The notes under the pieces were generated by a model that was given only the letters and a program-made list of their open reading frames with translations, did no database searches and was not told the origin of the DNA. Position numbers and translations under genes: made by a program. Source: Cellvibrionaceae bacterium (GTDB taxonomy: Bacteria; Pseudomonadota; Gammaproteobacteria; Pseudomonadales; Cellvibrionaceae). Taken from it: 22,954 bases of DNA. Below, piece after piece: positions 1-6,248 of this stretch (positions are counted from its first letter, which is position 1; every line of letters starts with the position of its first letter). Location: assembly GCA_030597965.1 (NCBI GenBank), contig JAUVQU010000010.1, forward strand, positions 1 through 22,954. The letters run 5' to 3'.

Positions 1-46
1 GCAAACACATATCGTGCAGAGTGATCTTTTTACCTTTGTAATCCAT
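1..46 (-). CDS. hsaF: 4-hydroxy-2-oxohexanoate/-valerate aldolase, N-terminal fragment
   Basis: Only the first 15 codons are inside the window; the gene runs off the left edge. They read MDYKGKKITLHDMCL, which fits the start of the HMGL-like class II pyruvate aldolases (HsaF/TesG/BphI/MhpE), where a similar strand leads into the metal-binding 'LRDGMHA' motif. The next base agrees with an Arg codon. A good ribosome site (GAGGAG on the minus strand, about 54-59) lies 7-8 bases before the ATG. The family splits 4-hydroxy-2-oxoacids into pyruvate plus an aldehyde and forms a channelling complex with the acylating aldehyde dehydrogenase, encoded just upstream in the same direction. That neighbour is the strongest support for the call. 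The rest of the protein is not visible. Confidence 0.75.
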   Translation of the reverse strand, partial: MDYKGKKITLHDMCL

Positions 47-100
47 CTGAGCTCTCCTCAAGAATTCTTTATGTCCTGGCACTTGTCAGTGCGAGGATAG

Positions 101-193
101 TTGTGCAATGGCAGGGAGAGGGTGCTCGCAGAGCCGCAAGGTATAAGTGATACCTGAGGATTCGAGAACGCCATCGGCGCTGCCATTGTGCAA
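101..193. repeat. Branched inverted-repeat structure between hsaG and hsaF
   Basis: Arms 101-114 and 180-193 can pair over 14 bp, counting two G-T wobbles; the inner nine pairs (CAATGGCAG/CTGCCATTG) are perfect. The 65-nt interior holds smaller hairpins: GCTC-GCA-GAGC, AGGTAT-AAGTG-ATACCT and GCC-ATC-GGC. Together they give a cloverleaf-like fold in the hsaG-hsaF spacer. It has no T-run, so it does not look like a simple terminator. It may be an RNA processing or stability element, or a palindromic repeat. The function is unknown. Confidence 0.5.
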
Positions 194-213
194 ATAGATC
201 GTGCTGTCATGTG

Positions 214-1110
214 TCAGGCGATGTCGCCGTTGATCATGGCTTCGGCAAACATTTCAGCGGTGCGCAGGCCGGCCGCTGTCATGATGTCCAGGTTGCCCGA
301 GTATTTCGGCAGGAAGTCACCCAGGCCTTCGACTTCAACGAAGATGGTGACGCGGTTGCCGTCGAAAACAGGGCCGTTTTTCAGGGAGTAACCCGGAACG
401 TATTTTTGAACCTCGGCCACCATGTCATGTACTGACTTGGTGATGGCTTCTTGATTCGGCTCATCAACCGTCAAACAGTGGATGGTGTCGCGCATCATCA
501 GTGGTGGTTCGGCGGGGTTGACCACGATGATGGCCTTACCTTTTTTGGCTCCGCCCACTTGTTCAATGGCTGCAGAGGTGGTGCGGGTGAACTCATCGAT
601 GTTTTTACGAGTACCAGGGCCAATAGATTTAGAGGCAACCGTCGCAACGATCTCACCGTAAGAGACTTCCTGTACACGTGAAACAGCGTTCACCATAGGA
701 ATAGTTGCCTGGCCACCACATGTCACCATGTTTACGTTGTCTTTGCGGCCTTCTTTGGTGAGCTCTTGCAGGTTAACCGGTGGTACACAGAATGGACCAA
801 TCGCAGCAGGTGTTAAGTCGATCATAACCGCGCCTTGCTCGGTTACTTTGCGCGAGTTTTCCGCGTGAACGTAAGCAGAGGTGGCGTCGAAAACGAACTT
901 AATGTCGTCTTCTTTCATGAATGGAACCATTCCGTCAACGCCTTCTGTCGATACTTTCATACCGAAGTTGCGTGCACGTTTGATACCTTCTGATTCCTCA
1001 ATACCAACCATCCACACCGGTTCTATCCAGTCGCTGCGCATGGCTTTCATGAGAAGGTCGGTGCCGATATTGCCTGGGCCAATAATGGCGGCGCGTAGTT
1101 TTTTAGACAT
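214..1110 (-). CDS. hsaG: Acylating aldehyde dehydrogenase (propanal/acetaldehyde, CoA-forming)
   Basis: Cytoplasmic NAD-dependent dehydrogenase of the HsaG/TesF/BphJ/MhpF family. It oxidises the aldehyde released by the partner aldolase directly to acyl-CoA; in steroid pathways propanal becomes propionyl-CoA. An N-terminal Rossmann loop GPGNIGTDL lies at residues 11-19. The catalytic Cys131 sits in VTCGGQAT, and the C-terminal GNLDIMTAAG segment typical of the family is at about 272-281. At 298 residues it is near the usual length of about 300-315. An AAGGA ribosome site lies 9 bases before the ATG. The hsaF-like gene follows downstream and the hydratase gene lies 51 bases upstream, the usual meta-cleavage lower-pathway order. 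The family call is firm. Propanal rather than acetaldehyde as substrate is inferred from the steroid context. Confidence 0.92.
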   Translation of the reverse strand: MSKKLRAAIIGPGNIGTDLLMKAMRSDWIEPVWMVGIEESEGIKRARNFGMKVSTEGVDGMVPFMKEDDIKFVFDATSAYVHAENSRKVTEQGAVMIDLTPAAIGPFCVPPVNLQELTKEGRKDNVNMVTCGGQATIPMVNAVSRVQEVSYGEIVATVASKSIGPGTRKNIDEFTRTTSAAIEQVGGAKKGKAIIVVNPAEPPLMMRDTIHCLTVDEPNQEAITKSVHDMVAEVQKYVPGYSLKNGPVFDGNRVTIFVEVEGLGDFLPKYSGNLDIMTAAGLRTAEMFAEAMINGDIA

Positions 1111-1161
1111 CTATCTTCGTCCTTACTTTATGTAAAAAGCGGTTAAAAAATAATGAAGCTG

Positions 1162-1956
1162 TTAAATAAACTTAATTGTAGCCGAACCGTGGCCGACTAA
1201 TTCCATGTGCATTTCATCGCCAGCTACCACTGATTCTAGTGGAACTAAAGAGCCAGAGAGAATAAATTCGCCCGCTTTAAATGGAATGCCAAATTCACCC
1301 AGGGTATTGGCTAGCCAGGCAACGGCGGTGAGGGGGTTGCCCTGTACGGCGGAGCCTTTGCCCTCGCTGATTTTTTCGCCATTTTTAAATACGTTAACTT
1401 CCAGGTTGGGCAGGTCAACTTTGTTCGGGTCAATACGTTCTTCACCGACCACATAAACACCACAAGAGGCGTTATCAGCAATGGTGTCTTGAATCTTGAT
1501 TTTCCAATCATTGATACGTGAATCAACAATCTCGAAGCAGGGCATAATACACTCAGTAGCCCGTAATACATCATCTTCGGTGACGCCAGGGCCTTGCAGG
1601 TCTGCCTTCAGAAGAAATGCAATTTCGGCTTCTGCGCGGGGTGCAATCAGGTTGCCCTCAATTTTTACGCTGTCGCCATTGTTGTATTCCATGGCGTCGG
1701 TCAAAAAGCCAAAGTCAGGCTGGAATACGCCAAGCATTTTTTGCACGGGCTCGGAGGTGACACCGATTTTTTTACCAGAAATTTTTTCGCCATCTTTCTC
1801 TAAGCGCTCTGCCAGCATGTATTCGGAGATGCGGTAGGCGTCTTCGATTTCTATGTCGTCAAAACGGTCGGTAAAAGGTGCAACGGATTTGCAGCTGCGT
1901 AATGCTTGGTATAGTTCAACGCCTAATTCTCGGCGTTTTTCATCACTTAAGCTCAT
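1162..1956 (-). CDS. hsaE: 2-hydroxyhexa-2,4-dienoate / 2-keto-4-pentenoate hydratase
   Basis: Member of the fumarylacetoacetate-hydrolase-fold hydratases (HsaE/TesE/MhpD/BphH). In steroid degradation it adds water to 2-hydroxyhexa-2,4-dienoate to give 4-hydroxy-2-oxohexanoate for the HsaF aldolase. The visible acidic metal ligands are Glu109 and Glu111 in PRAEAEIAF and Glu142 in FEIVDSR. A conserved GKKIGVT stretch with candidate catalytic lysines is at 61-67. The length of 264 residues is typical. The start has only a weak ribosome site (TGAGAAC), but no better start is seen. A 51-base gap to hsaG on the same strand supports cotranscription. The hydratase family is clear. The C6 substrate, rather than C5, is inferred from the neighbours. 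Confidence 0.9.
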   Translation of the reverse strand: MSLSDEKRRELGVELYQALRSCKSVAPFTDRFDDIEIEDAYRISEYMLAERLEKDGEKISGKKIGVTSEPVQKMLGVFQPDFGFLTDAMEYNNGDSVKIEGNLIAPRAEAEIAFLLKADLQGPGVTEDDVLRATECIMPCFEIVDSRINDWKIKIQDTIADNASCGVYVVGEERIDPNKVDLPNLEVNVFKNGEKISEGKGSAVQGNPLTAVAWLANTLGEFGIPFKAGEFILSGSLVPLESVVAGDEMHMELVGHGSATIKFI

Positions 1957-2151
1957 AAATGGTTCTCAAATAAATAAGGTGTAGTTATCACATTGCCTAG
2001 AGTAAGTGTTCAATCATACCCTGTGCTGGCGGGTGATTAAACCTAACCCTCTCATAATCTAGGCTGAGTGGACTAGGTAAGTATAGTGTCAGTTTGGAGA
2101 TTGTTTTTATTCTATTTTCTTGTTCAGTTATAGCTTTAAGGTTTCTCAGCT
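1957..2151. other. Spacer between hsaE and the DHRS1-like SDR gene
   Basis: This 195-bp gene-free stretch lies between the stop of the SDR gene and the start of hsaE. It is AT-rich near 2100-2150. No clear terminator hairpin with a T-run was found. It may carry a promoter for hsaE-hsaG-hsaF, but I could not pick a convincing -35/-10 pair by eye. Confidence 0.4.
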
Positions 2152-3015
2152 TTATTCTACAACAGCCGAGCTGAATTCAATGGGGTCTCCCAGCATCGGG
2201 CGGTGCGAAGGCGGTTGCTTGCCGTCAATATCGGTGACACCCAGTTCAATGGCGAGTTCTGCGCCGACGAAGGTTTTACCTGAGCGCGCCATGAGGTCTT
2301 TGTCGTTGTACAGGGCGTTAATGATCAGTCCCGTGAACTCGGGGGACTCGGCCATCTCGGAGAAGCCGGCGTATTTTTCAGGTTCGGCGGCTATAACCGC
2401 TTCTGTGCGTTCGGTTTTCAGCATACCCATCCAGATGGAGGCGCTGGCCACACCGACAGGTCTCAGGTCGTGGGCCATATCAAATGCCATTTTATCCAAA
2501 CCAACCTTTTGCGCGCCGTAGGCGGGGCCGTGCATATAACAGCGTGCGCCAAAGGATCCAGTGTTAACAATTAAGCCGCTACCTTGCACGGACATGATAT
2601 TGGCGGCGTGGTAGCTGGCGATGTAAGCGCTGCGCAGGCCAACATCGATAATGCCAACAAGGCCGATTGATTTTGTCCAGAAGCCACCCGGCTTGATCAG
2701 GTCGTCGTGTACATGTGCGGCGTTGTTGACCAGAATGTCCAGTCGGCCCTGTTCCTGTTTGATTTGTTCAAACAGTTTGGCAGCATCTTCATCGTTGCTG
2801 TGATCACAGGCGACAGCGATACCTTTACCGCCGCGGGCTGTAACTTCGTCAGCGGTTGCGTAGATGGTGCCGGGAAGGCGCGCGTCACCTTCCTGTTTAC
2901 TGCGACCGGTTACATAGACGGTGTCGCCTAAGCTACCAAAAGCAAGAGCGATGCCTTTTCCTGCACCGCGACTGGAGCCGGTGACAAGTACAACGCGAGG
3001 AGATTTGTTGTTCAT
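2152..3015 (-). CDS. Short-chain dehydrogenase/reductase, DHRS1-like
   Basis: Classical SDR of 287 residues. It has the cofactor loop TGSSRGAG at 12-19, the NNAA motif at 97-100, catalytic Ser154 (NTGSFGA), and Tyr166/Lys170 in YGAQK. An insertion after strand 2 (GRSKQEGDARLPGT) and the extended C-terminus resemble the DHRS1 group, some members of which reduce steroids. Asp71, in the CDHSND segment, is the usual adenine-contacting position. It lies inside the hsa cluster between hsaA and hsaE, but an intrinsic terminator (3109-3137) separates it from hsaA, so it probably has its own promoter. Its substrate cannot be read from sequence. A hydroxysteroid or a hydroxyl on a ring-C/D intermediate is plausible. 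It is not one of the standard Hsa enzymes. Confidence 0.85.
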   Translation of the reverse strand: MNNKSPRVVLVTGSSRGAGKGIALAFGSLGDTVYVTGRSKQEGDARLPGTIYATADEVTARGGKGIAVACDHSNDEDAAKLFEQIKQEQGRLDILVNNAAHVHDDLIKPGGFWTKSIGLVGIIDVGLRSAYIASYHAANIMSVQGSGLIVNTGSFGARCYMHGPAYGAQKVGLDKMAFDMAHDLRPVGVASASIWMGMLKTERTEAVIAAEPEKYAGFSEMAESPEFTGLIINALYNDKDLMARSGKTFVGAELAIELGVTDIDGKQPPSHRPMLGDPIEFSSAVVE

Positions 3016-3108
3016 GGTTTGCTCTTATTCTGTTGAGTAAAAAGACTGATTCTAGCAGTCATTACCGTGAAAGATCATGCCTTAAAATGCCTAAAATAAT
3101 ATAGGCAT

Positions 3109-3137
3109 AAAAAAAGCGGCATAAAGCCGCTTTTTTT
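3109..3137 (-). terminator. Intrinsic terminator after hsaA
   Basis: A perfect 12-bp inverted repeat (3109-3120 and 3126-3137) consists of seven A-T pairs followed by a GC-rich GCGGC/GCCGC core and a 5-nt loop. Read leftward it lies 16 bases after the hsaA stop and ends in a T-run. The symmetric A/T tracts would also let it work on the other strand. Confidence 0.9.
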
Positions 3138-3153
3138 GGTTGGGAACTCATTC

Positions 3154-4332
3154 TTACAGGAAGAAATCGTTGCTTTCGCGGCCCAATAGTACACCACCAA
3201 AGTTTTCACCATACTTGTATGGGTTGTTCGCCACGTGGTTGCGCCCGGCAAGAATGTCCAGGCAGTGTCTTTGCAGTGGGCTGTTAGTGAAAATGGCTCG
3301 GCCACCCATCATTTTTTGAAGCTCAAGCACATCAGCCAGTACTTCTTCAGGAACAGCCGCCGACTCGTAGCGGAATTGAATGCGAGTTTGAAGGTCTGTG
3401 GTGTTGCCGTTGCGGGCGTCTGTCATCAGTTGGTCGAAGTTAGAAAACAGCTTCATTTTCAGACGGTCAACAGTAGCCTGCGCTTTGGCTAGAGCGAATT
3501 GTGCACGTGGGTCTTCTATTGCTTTTTTGCCGTCATTGGTTCCTACGCGTACCGCACACACTTTCTTATACTCATTAATAGCACCTTGCAGGGCGCCAAT
3601 GCTGGAGCCGGAAACTGCGCGAGGGAAAATCTGACCAAATGGAATCTGATACAGAGGAATGCTGTGCGAGTCAGGCCCCGGGTTGGTGCCCTGGAAGGCA
3701 TCCAGTGAGCGGTGTACACGGTGAGATGGCACAAACGCATCTTTAACGACGATGTCGTTAGAGCCGGTGCCCTGCAGGCCGAATACATGCCAGGTATCAA
3801 TGATTTCAAAATCTTCTTTAGGCACTAGGAAAGTACAGTAGTCTGGTGCCGGGTTGTCCGCAGTAGGTGGCACCATGCCGCCCAGGAAAACCCAGTCACA
3901 GTGATCACAACCAGAAGAAAATGCCCAGCGACCGCTGAAGTTGTAGCCGCCTTCAACCGGTACAACCTTACCTACTGGCATATACGAAGAGGCGAGCAAT
4001 ACGCTGGTGTCGTCTTTCCAGACATCTTCCTGAGCTTTTAGGTCGAACAGGGCGATCTGCCAGTTGTGTACGGTGATAACCCCGTAAATCCAGGCAGTAG
4101 ACATACAGCCTTCGGCTAAAGTCATTTGTACGTCAAAGAATACCTCAGGGTCCATTTCATATCCGCCCCAACGTTTAGGCTGAAGTACGCGGAAAAGGCC
4201 GGCTTCGTGCATTTTAGCAACAATGGCATCGGGTACTTTACGTTCGTTTTGAGTTTGTTGAGCCATCTCGGCCAGCATGGGTACCAGATCGCGTGCGCGC
4301 TGTACCATAATCTCGTGGGTTACTTCTGTCAT
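3154..4332 (-). CDS. hsaA: 3-HSA hydroxylase, flavin-dependent monooxygenase oxygenase component
   Basis: Acyl-CoA-dehydrogenase-fold group D flavin monooxygenase. With reduced flavin from HsaB it hydroxylates 3-HSA, the phenolic 9,10-secosteroid, to the catechol 3,4-DHSA. From the chosen start the protein is 392 residues, close to HsaA (about 394) and TesA2. Visible features are an N-terminal helical region, WAFSSGCDHCDWV at about 136-148 (flavin/substrate region) and a C-terminal GRNHVANNP with the His expected in the HsaA/HpaB-C2 type active site. I chose the ATG at 4332 because GAGGAT lies 7-8 bases upstream. An in-frame ATG at 4371 would add 13 poorly conserved residues and lacks a good ribosome site. 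hsaB lies 65 bases upstream. A terminator follows. Confidence 0.88.
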   Translation of the reverse strand: MTEVTHEIMVQRARDLVPMLAEMAQQTQNERKVPDAIVAKMHEAGLFRVLQPKRWGGYEMDPEVFFDVQMTLAEGCMSTAWIYGVITVHNWQIALFDLKAQEDVWKDDTSVLLASSYMPVGKVVPVEGGYNFSGRWAFSSGCDHCDWVFLGGMVPPTADNPAPDYCTFLVPKEDFEIIDTWHVFGLQGTGSNDIVVKDAFVPSHRVHRSLDAFQGTNPGPDSHSIPLYQIPFGQIFPRAVSGSSIGALQGAINEYKKVCAVRVGTNDGKKAIEDPRAQFALAKAQATVDRLKMKLFSNFDQLMTDARNGNTTDLQTRIQFRYESAAVPEEVLADVLELQKMMGGRAIFTNSPLQRHCLDILAGRNHVANNPYKYGENFGGVLLGRESNDFFL

Positions 4333-4397
4333 GTTTTTATCCTCGCTTTTAATTCTATCGCTTGTGTTCATTATATTTTTCCGTAGTGAAAGGTATG

Positions 4398-4877
4398 TTA
4401 GGCCAATTCGGCGTATTTACCTGCATGGAAAATCAGAGGTGATTTTTCTTCTTGTGTGGCGAAGTCTGCAACTCGGCCGACTAGAATAATGTGATCGCCG
4501 CCTTCAAAGCGGTTTTCAATGCTGCATTGGAATGAGGCTTTACAGTCACTCAAAACAGGAATGCCGGCAATACCTTCTTCGGTGGCAATATCTTCAAACC
4601 GATCAATACCCTTGGTGGCGAATTGATTTGAAATGTTTTGTTGGTCAGAGCCCAGAATGTGTATAGCAAAATGCTCCGCTTCGTTAAAAATGTCAAAAGC
4701 ATTGGCGGTTTTAGCAATGCTCCACAGTACCAGCATCGGATCTAAAGATACTGAATTGAAGCTGTTCGCGGTCATGCCAACTTTGTTGCCATCTTTATCT
4801 ATGGTCGTAATAACAGTAACACCCGTGGCAAAAGAGCCAAGGGCATTGCGGAAAGCTATAGGATCTATTGATGACAT
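4398..4877 (-). CDS. hsaB: Flavin reductase component of the 3-HSA hydroxylase
   Basis: A single flavin-reductase-like domain protein of 159 residues (split-barrel, HpaC/HsaB family). It uses NAD(P)H to reduce FMN/FAD, which diffuses to the HsaA oxygenase. Typical motifs are FATGVTVITT at 16-25, GMTANSFNSVSLDPML at about 34-49 (flavin binding), and the late Asp-His pair and Gly-Arg region (GGDHIILVGRV, about 126-136). The length is lower than full HsaB proteins of about 185 residues but normal for stand-alone reductases of this type. It directly precedes hsaA on the same strand, the expected two-component pairing. Assignment to steroid rather than another aromatic hydroxylase rests on the neighbours. 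Confidence 0.87.
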   Translation of the reverse strand: MSSIDPIAFRNALGSFATGVTVITTIDKDGNKVGMTANSFNSVSLDPMLVLWSIAKTANAFDIFNEAEHFAIHILGSDQQNISNQFATKGIDRFEDIATEEGIAGIPVLSDCKASFQCSIENRFEGGDHIILVGRVADFATQEEKSPLIFHAGKYAELA

Positions 4878-5051
4878 TCTTATGTTCTCTTATGTATCGA
4901 ATTACTGTGTGGCGGACATGTTTTGTCGTGTCTGTCTTTGTGCATTTATAGTGGCAAAGCGGCGTTGGCTTCACATACTGCAAATGTATTATCGGCAGGG
5001 GCTGATTTATAGTCCGAATGAACTAGGTCTGCTTTCGTTGATTCGCTTGCA

Positions 5052-5131
5052 GGGCACCAAAAGTAGGCCCTCTTAAGGGAGCTCCCACGTAGCTTTGATG
5101 GTGTGTAGGAGCCAGCCCTGCTGGCGAAGAA
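5052..5131. repeat. 80-bp folded direct repeat, copy 1
   Basis: This copy matches 5197-5276 over all 80 positions with two substitutions (C/T in the CCCACG versus CCTACG segment, and A/T in GATGG versus GTTGG). It ends in a REP-like hairpin, GCCAGC-CCT-GCTGGC (5111-5125), preceded by GTAGGA and followed by CGAA. An inner CCCT-CTTA-AGGG hairpin is also present. It resembles an intergenic palindromic repeat (REP/MITE-like) that was duplicated locally. Confidence 0.85.
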
Positions 5132-5196
5132 ATAATTAAAGAGGGTGTTTTAGACGGGGAGCAGATTAAGAGTGGGGAGATATGGTTGTGCTGGCT

Positions 5197-5276
5197 GGGC
5201 ACCAAAAGTAGGCCCTCTTAAGGGAGCTCCTACGTAGCTTTGTTGGTGTGTAGGAGCCAGCCCTGCTGGCGAAGAA
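5197..5276. repeat. 80-bp folded direct repeat, copy 2
   Basis: This second copy starts 145 bp after the start of the first. Its nested inverted repeats are more complete: CACCAA (5200-5205) with TTGGTG (5243-5248), GTAGG (5208-5212) with CCTAC (5229-5233), and CCCT with AGGG around a CTTA loop. The REP-like hairpin at 5256-5270 follows. In copy 1 the two substitutions weaken exactly these outer arms. It lies just downstream of the hsaC stop. Confidence 0.85.
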
Positions 5277-5296
5277 GGGTGTTTAGCTCTGAGCTC

Positions 5297-6202
5297 TTAT
5301 TCCATGCCCACGCTGAAGTCGTGTCCCCAGAAGCTATTAACAGTGCTCTGGAAGGCGGAATATCGGCTCCAGTCGTCAATAGTACGGCCTTCTGCTCCAT
5401 ACTCCATCATAAAGCCAGAGGGTGTCTCCATGTAAAAGCTTACCATGTGGTCGTTGGCGTGACGGCCTAGGGTACCCGTCAGCTTTACGCCTTCAGCTTT
5501 CATGCGGTCCATGGCGCGACCAACTTCATCTATGCGGTCTGTTTCTACCATGACGTGTACGCAGCCAGCTGGCATTGGTGATTCAAATATTGCCAGCGAG
5601 TGATGGCGACTGTTGCAATGCATGAAGTGCAGTCGTTTTTCTGGTTCGTTAGGATCTGGAGTGAAGCGAACTTTCATTAGATCGGCCATCTCGAAACCAA
5701 GCACTTCGGTGTAAAAGGTAACGGCCGCATCAAAACTTGGTGTGGGCATTACTGTATGCCCAAAGCCCTGGTCGCCTGTGATGAATTCTTTAATGCCAAC
5801 AGGGGAGGCAAATTGCTCGAAATCTGAAATCGCGCCCCAGAAAATTTCGTGTTTGTTGCCATCAGGGTCTTCCAGTTGAATCAAATCCTGTACCTGGCGA
5901 GCTGTGATTAATTCGGCAGAGCCTTGAGTGAAGGCAACACCTTTGGCGGTTAGTTCGGCTTTGGCTTCTTCAAAATTGCCTGGAGTTGCGACTTCCCAGC
6001 CGCTGAAACCGTAGTTGTCCTGATCGGCTTTTTCGGCCACGATACGGTAGGGACGGTCATCCATCTTTAAGAAAACACTGTCGCTGCCATTGGCCAGTTT
6101 TTTGGTGTTATCCATCATACCCAATACTTTGGTACCGTAGTCGGCCCAACGTTGTGGATCGGTACAATTAACACCGATATAGCCAAGGCTGTGAATCTTC
6201 AT
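5297..6202 (-). CDS. hsaC: 3,4-DHSA extradiol (meta-cleavage) dioxygenase
   Basis: Two-domain vicinal-oxygen-chelate (type I) extradiol dioxygenase of 301 residues, the family's normal length. It opens the catechol ring A of 3,4-DHSA with O2 and Fe(II). The predicted iron ligands are His149 (GFGHTVM), His201 (second His of SRHHS) and Glu267 (FMMEYG). The candidate acid/base His195 precedes CN. Residues 248-267 fit the extradiol dioxygenase signature: His248, then Phe-Tyr at 256-257, Thr-Pro-Ser-Gly at 260-263, and Glu267. The N-terminal half is the catalytically silent VOC repeat. A strong AGGAG ribosome site sits 6 bases before the ATG. The fadD3-like gene ends 46 bases upstream, so the two are probably cotranscribed. 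The C-C bond hydrolase HsaD, which acts next, is not adjacent. Confidence 0.92.
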   Translation of the reverse strand: MKIHSLGYIGVNCTDPQRWADYGTKVLGMMDNTKKLANGSDSVFLKMDDRPYRIVAEKADQDNYGFSGWEVATPGNFEEAKAELTAKGVAFTQGSAELITARQVQDLIQLEDPDGNKHEIFWGAISDFEQFASPVGIKEFITGDQGFGHTVMPTPSFDAAVTFYTEVLGFEMADLMKVRFTPDPNEPEKRLHFMHCNSRHHSLAIFESPMPAGCVHVMVETDRIDEVGRAMDRMKAEGVKLTGTLGRHANDHMVSFYMETPSGFMMEYGAEGRTIDDWSRYSAFQSTVNSFWGHDFSVGME

Positions 6203-6248
6203 TCCGTACTCCTAATTAAGTTCTTGCTCTTCGTCGACCTGTTACAGG

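Larger units (their letters stand above)
4878..5296. other. Gene-free interval between hsaC and hsaB
   Basis: A 419-bp spacer. Its right half holds two copies of an 80-bp folded repeat (5052-5131 and 5197-5276). The left part (4878-5051), upstream of hsaB, is AT-rich and is the likely site of an hsaBA promoter. A GTCTGT sequence at 4930-4935 equals one half of the palindrome at 7911-7923, but the second half is absent. No coding region here is convincing. Confidence 0.6.

Noticed and set aside
101..193. Possible tRNA gene in the hsaG-hsaF spacer
   Set aside because: The fold is cloverleaf-like and a TTCTCGAATCC string occurs on the minus strand, but the closing stem is far too long, the string is in the wrong place, and no standard anticodon arm or CCA position fits.
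4333..4371. Longer HsaA start at 4371
   Set aside because: Adds 13 polar residues not expected in the family; the ATG at 4332 has GAGGAT at proper spacing and gives the usual length.
4633..5076. 147-codon rightward open frame over hsaB and its upstream spacer
   Set aside because: Mostly the complement of hsaB, running into a repeat; no recognisable domain or ribosome site.
5052..5276. Possible CRISPR array
   Set aside because: Only two 80-bp copies with a 65-bp spacer, strongly self-complementary and REP-like; no third copy and no cas genes.
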